From a virus, in IMG/VR virus record IMGVR_UViG_3300032177_000050, positions 1 to 31,149 of that record: DNA of 31,149 bases, one strand, 5' to 3'. Made by a program: the position numbers and the translations under genes. Of the stretch, positions 16,124 through 22,385 are shown piece by piece. Position 1 is the stretch's first letter, and every line of letters starts with the position of its first letter. The notes below the pieces were generated by a model. The model was given only the letters and a program-made list of their open reading frames with translations. It was not told the origin of the DNA and did not search any database.

Positions 16124-16399
16124 TTAATGACATTGACACAATCCACCATTGTAATAATAGGGGCCGTTCATTCCTGGCTGATCTACTGGATTATAGTGTT
16201 CTCCTGGAATCCCATACCAACCTTCCCCGTTGCCACAACAATCACAAACGGTTACATCATGTTCTGTATTATTATCGATCCACTTCAACACAGCATTACA
16301 GAAGTCAGGAGCTTTTTGAATCTCCTCCATATTTAATTCTGGAATTTGATGCAGGTTTAAAAAACCTGTGCTTTCACAACGGGTACAAGATAAAGACAT
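16124..16399 (-). CDS. Cys-rich phage protein (DnaJ-like CxxC pairs)
   Basis: 91 residues from ATG 16399, with GGAGG five bases upstream. It opens MSLSCTRCESTGFLNLHQIP and ends with CDCCGNGEGWYGIPGEHYN and GLCQCH. This type of Cys-rich protein, with VLKWIDNNTEHDV in the middle, recurs in many phages without known function. Its start lies 11 nt after an attC-like site, so it could be the gene next to the end of the cassette array. No further attC-like site follows its stop. Confidence 0.75.
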   Translation of the reverse strand: MSLSCTRCESTGFLNLHQIPELNMEEIQKAPDFCNAVLKWIDNNTEHDVTVCDCCGNGEGWYGIPGEHYNPVDQPGMNGPYYYNGGLCQCH

Positions 16400-16409
16400 A
16401 AGAACCTCC

Positions 16410-16465
16410 ACATAACCAATCACTCCAGCGGACGTGCGACACGCCGCTGAGTTCAGTCGTTATCT
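16410..16465. repeat. attC-like recombination site (a)
   Basis: 56 bp in the plus sense: ACATAAC at the left end and GTTATCT at the right end. Between them a central imperfect palindrome reads CAGCGG-A-CGTG, CGA, CACG-CCGCTG (16426-16449), with one bulged A. The left half (TAACCAATCACTCCAGCGG) and right half resemble integron attC arms. The stop TAA of the 76-residue gene overlaps the right box. Confidence 0.7.
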
Positions 16466-16690
16466 GAAATTATAAACCTTCATTGGACATCGCTCTGGTG
16501 TCAACGGTTCCCATAAATGCCATTGAGCGCCTTCGTCGGACATATAATCTACGCTTAAAAGAATCGAGGCATTGAGGGCTTTACAATGAATATGGGCCTT
16601 CTCCTTCGTTTTACTATTGCCAGCGAAAACGTATTGTTTGTGTTTACAAGTGCCGCCGTATTCCCCGATATTTTCACAATCACGAATCAT
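16460..16690 (-). CDS. Cassette gene, 76-residue protein of unknown function
   Basis: Starts MIRDCENIGEYGGTCKHKQ at ATG 16690 and ends TPERCPMKVYNFR. Several cysteines and histidines (HIHCKALNAS) could bind metal, but no family is recognised. The gene lies wholly between attC-like sites b and a: its ATG is 9 nt from site b and its stop is inside the end box of site a. This is the compact layout of an integron gene cassette. The frame stays open upstream to a GTG at 16738 inside site b; the ATG is preferred although its ribosome site is weak. Confidence 0.7.
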   Translation of the reverse strand: MIRDCENIGEYGGTCKHKQYVFAGNSKTKEKAHIHCKALNASILLSVDYMSDEGAQWHLWEPLTPERCPMKVYNFR

Positions 16691-16698
16691 AAAACCCC

Positions 16699-16756
16699 AG
16701 ATAACCAGCGGGTGCAGTGGATGGCCAAAAGCCACCACTGACCCTTGTCGTTATAC
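16699..16756. repeat. attC-like recombination site (b)
   Basis: 58 bp with AGATAAC at the left and GTTATAC at the right. The centre is CAGTGG-A-TGGC, CAAAA, GCCA-CCACTG. Its arms differ in sequence from sites a, c and e (CAGTGG instead of CAGCGG) but keep the pairing and the bulged A, so base changes are compensated. A further 7-bp hairpin (CGCTTAA/TTAAGCG, 16757-16775) abuts the right end. Confidence 0.65.
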
Positions 16757-16830
16757 CGCTTAACGCCATTAAGCGAAACCATTTATAAAACCTTGGAAAC
16801 GGGTCGGGTGGGGAAAACATAATTTATACT

Positions 16831-17583
16831 CTATTCAAACATAACGGTTTGATCAGGATTGAAAGGTTTTTTGGTATCATGTAACCACCATTCAAACATT
16901 TCTGATCCGTTCTTCCATCTTTTAAAGGCGGGCCTTCCCCCTCTATTCTCGAACAGTTTAATAAAGGCTCGTCTAAAAGCTTCTTTCATCCGAGGCCATC
17001 TATCCCCTTCTCTTACTTGGTGTGAGGACATGGGACACATAACGCAACCAATCCGCTTAAATCCTTCATCATACAAAGAACAATAAGAAATTTTACTTTC
17101 TTTGATGAAATCCCAAACGTCATTATCTGACCAATCTAAAATGGGATTAACATAGGTTCGGGTTGAATTTCGGTAGCATTGTTCCACAAACTTGCGGCCT
17201 GCCCGTTTGGTTGATTCTGCCGCTCTGATACCAGTCAAAACCCTTCTACCAACTCCACCATTTTCCTTAAAAACTTGGCAACACCATCGATTTTGTCTGG
17301 TTGGAAATCCCCGTATTGGTAAAACGGAAAGAAATGGCCTTTCTGGTCTTTCCCACTTTGTATCGGAGTGATGTTTCAGTAAAAACCGGATCAATTCAGG
17401 GGGATCAATGGTTGTAACATTGTAATGAGCGTCATATTTTACGCCAGACATAATCAGTAATTCCCTAACAACGGATGAATCTTTACCTCCACTGTCTGCA
17501 AACCAGTAACCTTCCGGGGGGCAAAATATCCTTATTCTTTCTAAAGAATCTTCTACTTTACAATGTCCAAATAGGTCTTTCAT
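16831..17583 (-). CDS. PAPS reductase-family (PP-loop) protein, cassette-borne
   Basis: 250 residues. The N-type PP-loop is FADSGGKDSSVV at about 28-39. Later conserved blocks are RWCCQVFKENGG, GIRAAESTKRAG, NPILDWSDNDVWDFI and FKRIGCVMCPMSS. Family members reduce phosphoadenosine phosphosulfate or activate sulfur; phage homologues are common but mostly untested. The paired cysteines (WCC and CVMC) could hold an iron-sulfur cluster as in DndC-like proteins. ATG 17583 has AAAGGAC upstream. Flanked by attC-like sites b and c, so probably carried as a cassette, with 74 nt between its stop and site b. Confidence 0.85.
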   Translation of the reverse strand: MKDLFGHCKVEDSLERIRIFCPPEGYWFADSGGKDSSVVRELLIMSGVKYDAHYNVTTIDPPELIRFLLKHHSDTKWERPERPFLSVLPIRGFPTRQNRWCCQVFKENGGVGRRVLTGIRAAESTKRAGRKFVEQCYRNSTRTYVNPILDWSDNDVWDFIKESKISYCSLYDEGFKRIGCVMCPMSSHQVREGDRWPRMKEAFRRAFIKLFENRGGRPAFKRWKNGSEMFEWWLHDTKKPFNPDQTVMFE

Positions 17584-17633
17584 TTGTCCTTTTAGGTTCC
17601 CTTCCGGCCCGTTAAGGTTGCTTTATGGCTACG

Positions 17634-17689
17634 GTATAACCCCCCACTCCAGCGGACGCTTAATGCGCCGCTGGGTTCAGTCGTTATGA
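17634..17689. repeat. attC-like recombination site (c)
   Basis: 56 bp from GTATAAC to GTTATGA. The central palindrome CAGCGG-A-CGC, TTAAT, GCG-CCGCTG is identical to that of site e 1.1 kb away, although the spacer bases beside the end boxes differ. The methyltransferase stop codon TAA lies in the right box. Confidence 0.75.
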
Positions 17690-18445
17690 CGCAAAATCCA
17701 ATACGCCTTGCGCCAACCTCTTCACTGCTATTTCGCAATACTTTTCTGATATTTCAATGCCAACTGCTCTTCTTCCTTCTTCTCTCGCAGCAACAAGGCT
17801 TGTTCCAGTGCCACAGAACGGATCAAGAATTATAACATCCTTTTGGCTCCATCCTTCAATCGCTCTTCTGGCCAGGCTTTTTGGAAATGTTGCACCGTGC
17901 CCTTTTAGGTTTTCTCCGCGCTTCATTCTCCAAATGTCTGTCATTTCTCCACGTTTAAAAAAGGCGTTCTTAAATGCTCGTCCTGCTGACGCTTCTTTTT
18001 CAAATACTAAAATAAATTCAGCCGCTTTATTTATTACCTTTTCGTGCATTGCAGGTTGTCCATGCCCTTTGTCCCAAACAATTACGTCTTTTATCTCATT
18101 AGCAAACTTACCGATGATTTTAAAAATTGCCTCTTTGCTTCCGGTTACAATCTGTATATTCCAAAAAACAAGACCGGAAATTCTAATCATTTCATGAAGA
18201 GTGCTTAGGTGAAATTTAAAGTAGTCATCAATAGACAAATCATCTCCAAAGTGGTCATATTTTTTACTAAAATGTTCGCTTTTTTCTCTGGTTGTGTATT
18301 CTCCATTCCTTATTCTAGTTCGCATATTATATGGTGGTGAAGTAACGGTCAGACCGCATAAATCATCTGGTAATTGCGGCATTATTTCCATACAATCACC
18401 GTGATAAATCGTTATTCCATTTTCTTCGTAGTAAGGTTTAATCAT
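17684..18445 (-). CDS. DNA methyltransferase (beta class, TSPPY), cassette-borne
   Basis: 253 residues. Motif IV is TSPPYNMR near residues 34-41 and motif I is LDPFCGTGTSLVAAREEG near 212-229. The order IV then I marks a beta-class amino-methyltransferase (N6-adenine or N4-cytosine). DIWRM and the C-terminal RAVGIEISEKYCEIA are also typical. It probably protects phage DNA from host restriction, though no cognate nuclease is visible. Target sequence cannot be read from the protein. The gene lies between attC-like sites c and d: the ATG is 25 nt from site d and the stop is in the end box of site c. Confidence 0.9.
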   Translation of the reverse strand: MIKPYYEENGITIYHGDCMEIMPQLPDDLCGLTVTSPPYNMRTRIRNGEYTTREKSEHFSKKYDHFGDDLSIDDYFKFHLSTLHEMIRISGLVFWNIQIVTGSKEAIFKIIGKFANEIKDVIVWDKGHGQPAMHEKVINKAAEFILVFEKEASAGRAFKNAFFKRGEMTDIWRMKRGENLKGHGATFPKSLARRAIEGWSQKDVIILDPFCGTGTSLVAAREEGRRAVGIEISEKYCEIAVKRLAQGVLDFAS

Positions 18446-18469
18446 ATTTACTTTTTCCGTTATAAAAAG

Positions 18470-18524
18470 TCATAACCAATCAATCCAGCCGATCGCTACG
18501 CTCCGGCTGATTTCTGCGTTATGT
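18470..18524. repeat. attC-like recombination site (d)
   Basis: 55 bp from TCATAAC to GTTATGT. The arms CAGCCG and CGGCTG pair around a 12-nt centre (ATCGCTACGCTC) that can form a smaller stem. The spacer AATCAATC next to the left box matches the AATCACT of sites a and e. The methyltransferase gene starts 25 nt to its left and the 53-residue gene ends at its right edge. Confidence 0.7.
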
Positions 18525-18686
18525 TTATTTAATAGATTTCAGGTCAATCCTGATGATTGTGCCTGCCCAGTACATTTGGGCTTCACAGTTACACAAAGAT
18601 GCTTCTGCCTTATTGATGGTACGACTTGAAATAATAGGCCAAACTGTTTCGATCCATGCAGCTAAATCAATGGGTAGTTCAAACAT
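18525..18686 (-). CDS. Cassette gene, 53-residue protein
   Basis: Begins MFELPIDLAAWIETVWPIIS and ends WAGTIIRIDLKSIK. The ATG at 18686 has an excellent AAGGAGGT site 4 bases away. The stop abuts attC-like site d and the start is 27 nt from site e, so it is a complete, compact cassette. The protein is amphipathic with a CNC pair in the middle. I do not recognise it; a toxin-antitoxin component is one possibility for such small cassette genes but nothing visible proves it. Confidence 0.75.
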   Translation of the reverse strand: MFELPIDLAAWIETVWPIISSRTINKAEASLCNCEAQMYWAGTIIRIDLKSIK

Positions 18687-18713
18687 AGATACCTCCTTAA
18701 TGAATAATTTTCA

Positions 18714-18768
18714 ACATAACCAATCACTCCAGCGGACGCTTAATGCGCCGCTGACCTTTGCGTTATAT
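18714..18768. repeat. attC-like recombination site (e)
   Basis: 55 bp from ACATAAC to GTTATAT with the centre CAGCGG-A-CGC, TTAAT, GCG-CCGCTG. It is the first site of the array in the transcription direction. Upstream of it a second box-like GGCGTTATTTG (around 18788) coincides with the stop of the 91-residue gene. Confidence 0.75.
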
Positions 18769-18790
18769 TCTCGCCGCCTCACCCTTGGCG

Positions 18791-19066
18791 TTATTTGACA
18801 TGAAAAATATAATGACCCCCTCGCCTCGATTCTTGCCAACATAGTATCCAAAACATCCAATTCCTTTCCAATGCCCCCATAATGTCTTCGTTACCGCTCC
18901 ATCCTCCGGTTGAAATATTATATATCTTGTCCTTCTGGACCCAGTAACCGCAGTCGGCATATTCCCAGATGCCATGAATAAAATCCATCAGGCCAGAGCA
19001 GTCTTTTGCGGACCATTTCTCAATTTTTTTAAGTTCTTCTTTTGTAGGATCTCTATTCATAGACAT
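18791..19066 (-). CDS. 91-residue conserved-type phage protein
   Basis: Aromatic-rich, with WSAKDCSGLMDFIHGIWEYA, GYWVQKDKIYNISTGGWSGN and CWQESRRGGHYIFHV. The mixture of Trp/Gly motifs resembles a small phage protein found widely and annotated as hypothetical. It overlaps the end of the peptidase gene by 10 nt; an ATG two codons in is an alternative start. Its stop TAA forms part of a TAACGCC sequence 22 nt ahead of attC-like site e, so it may be the first gene outside the array or a cassette with a degraded site. Confidence 0.7.
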   Translation of the reverse strand: MSMNRDPTKEELKKIEKWSAKDCSGLMDFIHGIWEYADCGYWVQKDKIYNISTGGWSGNEDIMGALERNWMFWILCWQESRRGGHYIFHVK

Positions 19067-19830
19067 AACTCGATAAACTTCCCGATCAATGCCATCGAAG
19101 CCTTCACTCTTTCGTTAAGTTTAAACTTACCAGGTGTCTCAGTCACGGCTACACGGACAGTTCCCTCGGTGAATAACCAATGTTCCAAACTTCCATCTTC
19201 TAATTTATATACAATACCATTGTTTACCATAACCCCGTGTCCGCCGAGAGCATCTACCGTTACCAACTCATTATCTAAGGGGTCGGTGAAAAATCCAGCC
19301 AACGTATTCCGCATTTCATTTGTAAAACGACCCGGAGCATCTGTTCTTTCAAAAGTGTAAACATAATATTTCGATGAGGTAATATCCTCATGTAACGATA
19401 AAAATCCATCGCGGGAACATGCTTTTAGTAGGGGTAGGTTTTTAAGAAGTATGATACCCTCTTCTGACGGTTTATCTCCCGAAGCCTTGGTGTTATAAAA
19501 ACCGCAATTTGACTTCTCGTTTTTTAAATTGTATCTTCGACCCAATTGATACGCCACCGGATTAATAATAGGGATGAAAGAAAGATTAAACGAATAAAAT
19601 AGTTGTGGATCAAATTCCTCCAGCCATTTTATAATAGATAGCGGGCCAGCTATCTCTTCACCATGCATACCAGCCACCATTAATAATCGGGGAGATTTTG
19701 CTCTATATCCATGCTGATTTGATAGAAACCATATTGGATAATTCCCCACTTCCCCCAACACCCGTAACCAAAGTTTCTTGTTGGATGCTACCGTAAAGAG
19801 TCGTTTATAGAAAATATTAACGGATTTCAT
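19057..19830 (-). CDS. M14-family zinc carboxypeptidase-like (succinylglutamate desuccinylase/aspartoacylase type)
   Basis: 257 residues. Zinc ligands are visible: H56 and E59 in AGMHGEEIAG, and H147 in LSLHEDI. INPVAYQLGRRYN (about 90-101) resembles the substrate-binding N-P...R block, and VTETPGKF places the catalytic Glu at 231. The chain is short, as in the aspartoacylase branch. In phages such an enzyme could trim peptidoglycan peptides or amidated metabolites; the substrate is unknown. No signal peptide. The ATG at 19830 is 22 nt after a structured RNA element; AAGGA is its ribosome site. Confidence 0.85.
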   Translation of the reverse strand: MKSVNIFYKRLFTVASNKKLWLRVLGEVGNYPIWFLSNQHGYRAKSPRLLMVAGMHGEEIAGPLSIIKWLEEFDPQLFYSFNLSFIPIINPVAYQLGRRYNLKNEKSNCGFYNTKASGDKPSEEGIILLKNLPLLKACSRDGFLSLHEDITSSKYYVYTFERTDAPGRFTNEMRNTLAGFFTDPLDNELVTVDALGGHGVMVNNGIVYKLEDGSLEHWLFTEGTVRVAVTETPGKFKLNERVKASMALIGKFIELCL

Positions 19831-19852
19831 CTTATTTAAATCCTTGAATTAT

Positions 19853-20028
19853 GAGCAGGTGGCCGGAGGGTCCCATCAACTAATCGGCCAATGTCCAGGT
19901 TCGCTTACTTGCCATTCGGATAGTATTCCTTTTGGACGCATCGAATACCCTCGATGCATTGGCCTTTTTCCCTCCGCTCCCTCGGTTCTCCGAAAACCCC
20001 CCGCTCTCCTAAGAGAGACCACCCGCCC
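19853..20028 (-). ncRNA. Candidate structured RNA, multi-branched with a perfect three-way junction
   Basis: About 176 nt in the minus sense. A 10-bp closing stem pairs 20028-20019 with 19862-19853. Inside are hairpin CTCTC/GAGAG (20017-20004), hairpin GGTTTT/AGAACC (19998-19984) and a 7-bp stem CGGAGGG/CCCTCCG (19976-19970 with 19870-19864). That stem leads to a three-way junction with no unpaired junction bases: GGCCAAT/ATTGGCC (19964-19958, 19892-19886), GCATCGA/TCGATGC (19957-19938) and GTCCA/TGGAC (19937-19933, 19897-19893). Three G-U pairs form only on this strand, which argues that the minus strand is the RNA. It forms the leader of the M14 gene. It matches no RNA class I know; a riboswitch-like leader or independent ncRNA are both possible. 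Confidence 0.6.
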
Positions 20029-20033
20029 CTGTC

Positions 20034-20210
20034 CTACAGGGTGTGATACTTTCTACACTTCCGACAATGGAATAAGTCGTCTTTTATTTGGTTTCCAAAT
20101 TTCTTAATCGAAGCCCCGCAATAAGGACATTTGGCATCAAATTTCTTTACCCAATAAACTCTTATTTCTTTTATCTCTTTAGGACCGAGATGCCCGGTTA
20201 TCCTTGTCAT
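20034..20210 (-). CDS. 58-residue zinc-ribbon protein
   Basis: MTRITGHLGPKEIKEIRVYW is followed by a Cys4 ribbon: CPYCGASIKKFG and CRKCRKYHTL at the end. The ATG overlaps the previous stop as ATGA. It resembles the many small phage zinc ribbons thought to bind nucleic acid or protein partners. Its stop codon lies in a 5-bp hairpin (CCTGT/ACAGG) at the edge of the structured RNA region. Confidence 0.75.
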   Translation of the reverse strand: MTRITGHLGPKEIKEIRVYWVKKFDAKCPYCGASIKKFGNQIKDDLFHCRKCRKYHTL

Positions 20211-20380
20211 TTCCGTTCAACCAAAATCCTTAAATCGAAAATAACCTTATCTCCAACCTGTAAGGGGAAATCTTCTAAAAGAAGGGTGGACATCACCGCA
20301 GGTTCAGCCACCACTTCCTTCGCAGACCTCCAATCCGGTACATCCATCGTTTTAACTTTTCTAAACTTTTCAATTCTCAT
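20207..20380 (-). CDS. 57-residue protein of unknown function
   Basis: MRIEKFRKVKTMDVPDWRSA, then LLLEDFPLQVGDKVIFDLRI, ending LVERK. The second half looks like a small beta-barrel segment. It is coupled on both sides by ATGA overlaps, which supports reality despite the size. No family is recognised. Confidence 0.7.
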   Translation of the reverse strand: MRIEKFRKVKTMDVPDWRSAKEVVAEPAVMSTLLLEDFPLQVGDKVIFDLRILVERK

Positions 20381-20667
20381 TTTGGCCTCAACATCTCAAC
20401 CGTGTCTTGTAATATTCGCTCGGCACGAATCCTCATCCTGAGACATTCATTCCACCATACGCAGGCAGAAGTATAAATATCGACATTAAAGACCGACAGT
20501 TGGCTTTCTGGTATAAAATATTCGTTTCCATTGCCATCATCGACTATGTGACACAAAAATGCTTCACGGTCCGGTATTGCCTCGCTCTCCCGAACTACTC
20601 CGTTGAACGGGGTCCACTGAAATCCCATTACCTTCGTACCTACTTGAAATTTAGGAATCGTTGTCAT
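20377..20667 (-). CDS. 96-residue protein, likely small beta-barrel with helix
   Basis: Residues 1-60 (FQVGTKVMGFQWTPFNGVV, CHIVDDGNGNEYFIPESQL) look like an SH3-type or PIWI-associated-type small barrel, followed by a helix (CVWWNECLRMRIRAERILQD). The start ATG has AGGCGG upstream. Function is unknown. The gene is the first of a coupled three-gene run ending at 20034. Confidence 0.7.
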   Translation of the reverse strand: MTTIPKFQVGTKVMGFQWTPFNGVVRESEAIPDREAFLCHIVDDGNGNEYFIPESQLSVFNVDIYTSACVWWNECLRMRIRAERILQDTVEMLRPK

Positions 20668-20692
20668 TACCGCCTATTCCCCCGGTATTTTC

Positions 20693-20918
20693 TTAATTCG
20701 AACTTGCTTTTTTTTGAAATTCCAGACGAGTTATGTCTGACGGGGCTAAATTACCCTTATGAATAGTCACCATAACATCACCACCAAAGGCATATTCGGC
20801 ACGTAGAAATTTACCCTCTGCCTTTACCAAATCAAAAACATGCCAAGTAATCAGGTCTTCAAGCAGAGACTTGGTGATATCACTTTCGTTTTTTATCGTG
20901 ATGGGAAATTTTTTGCAT
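20693..20918 (-). pseudogene. Small gene broken by one base in an A6 run after its start
   Basis: An ATG overlaps the upstream stop as TAATG, but the sixth A in the run (20909-20914) puts a stop after 12 codons. Dropping one A gives a 74-residue protein with no further defect: MQKFPITIKNESDITKSLLE, then DLITWHVFDLVKAEGKF, then EYAFGGDVMVTIHKGNLAP. Without the shift the main frame has no start after the TAA at 20918. Either an assembly or replication indel, or slippage on the homopolymer, would explain it. The protein family is not recognised. Confidence 0.7.
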
Positions 20919-21760
20919 TAGACCACTACCTTGCGTACATTAATTATCAGTCGGTCACGGACTTCCACGACAATATAGCCCAATTCGACAGGATCATATT
21001 CATACTTTTCTGAATAACTGGTAACGTTTTCTCCGAAGGTCTTTAAGAATGAACCAGTGTTGCAGTACCAGCGATGGTCGGGATGGATATACCCCGTTGT
21101 CCTGAAGTGGGTGTATTTTTCCTTAATGCCTTCCCCTGGTTCGGTCGTAAGGTATAATTGCGATCTCGGATCAGACACAATCAGACGATGGGTATGCGCC
21201 TTGGCCATCAAGAGGGCATCCCCGAATTTGTACTTCAAGTGCTGTTTTAATTGAAGTTGCAGATTGGCTAAATTTCTAATAGGGTCATCTGCAACCGACC
21301 GAATCAACTTTCTTCCATGGGTGAAGTAACCCTTGAATTGTAAGCCATTTTTATCATTAAGTTTCACCACACACGACCAGCCACCATAGGGAATATGAAG
21401 TTTATCCTCGCAAGTATTCTTAGTAATATCACCAATCATCGGATATAGTTTATCGGTATGATTGCCGCGAAGAATGGTGATAAGCCGTTTAGCCTTAGCC
21501 AACGGAGCAAGATCCTTAACCACCGTTTTTTGTTGTGAAAGAGGGTCTGTTTGTAAGATGGCGGGATCGTATCGTGGATCGCTGATCCAAAATGCCTCCA
21601 TCTCATCTCCCATGTGGAGAGCGAAACGGTTCTTGGCATCCAATATATACTGGATGGCCTGCTGATATCCTTTTTTGTACGATAGGATATTGCCCTCCTG
21701 ATTGTCTCCGAAAAGAATCAACTCATAATTAGCTGGTACGGCAAAATCGAGAATATCCAT
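20918..21760 (-). CDS. Calcineurin-like metallophosphoesterase
   Basis: 280 residues. Metal-binding blocks appear in order: LFGDNQEGN (D19), LHMGDEMEAF (D52), LRGNHTDKL (N100, H101), FTHGRK and AKAHTHR. These are the D-GD-GNH-GH-type signatures of metallophosphoesterases, with GNHT in place of GNH[DE]. Phage members may act on nucleic-acid ends or cyclic nucleotides; the substrate is not known. The start overlaps the end of the Arg-rich zinc protein by 32 nt. Its stop overlaps the ATG of the broken small gene. Confidence 0.88.
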   Translation of the reverse strand: MDILDFAVPANYELILFGDNQEGNILSYKKGYQQAIQYILDAKNRFALHMGDEMEAFWISDPRYDPAILQTDPLSQQKTVVKDLAPLAKAKRLITILRGNHTDKLYPMIGDITKNTCEDKLHIPYGGWSCVVKLNDKNGLQFKGYFTHGRKLIRSVADDPIRNLANLQLQLKQHLKYKFGDALLMAKAHTHRLIVSDPRSQLYLTTEPGEGIKEKYTHFRTTGYIHPDHRWYCNTGSFLKTFGENVTSYSEKYEYDPVELGYIVVEVRDRLIINVRKVVV

Positions 21761-22172
21761 ATTCCCTCCGTGTTATAGTGCTACTGTTACAGTATGTCCT
21801 ACAGACACTACATTTGTTAAAATATCCATCTCGTTCAGTGTTCAATGGATGGCCACATACGACACAAAGACCTTCCCGCCTCCACCTGTTTCTTTTTTCC
21901 CTTCTGCGTTTGCGTCGTTTTTCCAAACATTCTTGACCAATGGCATAATGTCCCAATTTCCCGTGGGGTTTTCCGCAACTGACACAACAAAAGCCCATCT
22001 TATGTTTTGCATAAGTCCTTAATCCGTTAGTACGATTCTCCCGTTGATGCTTTTCGCAATGTTGCCCCCACGATGCGATATTGCCACAATTTCGACACAA
22101 TCCACTCCCTATGTGTTCTTGTCTGCGCTCTCGTTGCCGTCGCCGTCTGTCTTCTGGGTTTTTGTAGGGCAT
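21729..22172 (-). CDS. Arginine-rich multi-zinc-knuckle protein
   Basis: 147 residues from ATG 22172 (GGAGGAGAAGAAAGG upstream; a longer frame to 22256 is less likely). It begins MPYKNPEDRRRRQRERRQEH. Cys pairs follow at CRNCGN, C-x2-H in QHCEKHQ, CVSCGKPHG, CVVCGHPLN and CSVCRTYC. Between them the chain is very basic (RRKRRREKRNRWRREG). It resembles the zinc portion of phage HNH endonucleases but no H-N-H core is visible, so nucleic-acid binding is the safest statement. It overlaps both neighbours. Confidence 0.75.
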   Translation of the reverse strand: MPYKNPEDRRRRQRERRQEHIGSGLCRNCGNIASWGQHCEKHQRENRTNGLRTYAKHKMGFCCVSCGKPHGKLGHYAIGQECLEKRRKRRREKRNRWRREGLCVVCGHPLNTERDGYFNKCSVCRTYCNSSTITRREYGYSRFCRTS

Positions 22173-22372
22173 CCTTCTTTCTTCTCCTCCACGGGTTTGA
22201 CCTCCAGGTGCGTCACCCCCCGATATCCTTTCCCAAGATAGATAAGATGACGACAAACTTCAATAATATTCGAAGCCTTAACGACTTCTTTCTTTAAGAC
22301 AACCTGTTTACCTCCAACTGTATCGCCAACCTTATTGCCAACCACCATAGAACCGATAATGGAGAACTGCAT
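22109..22372 (-). CDS. 87-residue protein of unknown function
   Basis: MQFSIIGSMVVGNKVGDTVG, followed by a charged region and an acidic, disordered tail (CPTKTQKTDGDGNESADKNT). ATG 22372 has GGGAGGTAGTTAG, a very good ribosome site. The C-terminal 64 nt overlap the zinc-knuckle gene in another frame. I do not recognise it. Confidence 0.65.
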   Translation of the reverse strand: MQFSIIGSMVVGNKVGDTVGGKQVVLKKEVVKASNIIEVCRHLIYLGKGYRGVTHLEVKPVEEKKEGCPTKTQKTDGDGNESADKNT

Positions 22373-22385
22373 CTAACTACCTCCC

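Noticed and set aside
16410-18768. Reading the five palindromes as intrinsic terminators
   Set aside because: None is followed by a U-run in either direction and all share conserved end boxes, which terminators would not.
19853-19900. Plus-strand resemblance to the start of an HDV-like ribozyme (GGCCGGAGGGTCCCA)
   Set aside because: The partner strands needed for the nested double pseudoknot are absent, and G-U pairing supports the other strand as the RNA.
19876-19959. A 27-residue ORF beginning MHRGYSMRPKG with a nearby GGAGGG
   Set aside because: It lies entirely inside the structured RNA; the GGAGGG is one strand of a 7-bp stem and the codons have no protein-like pattern.
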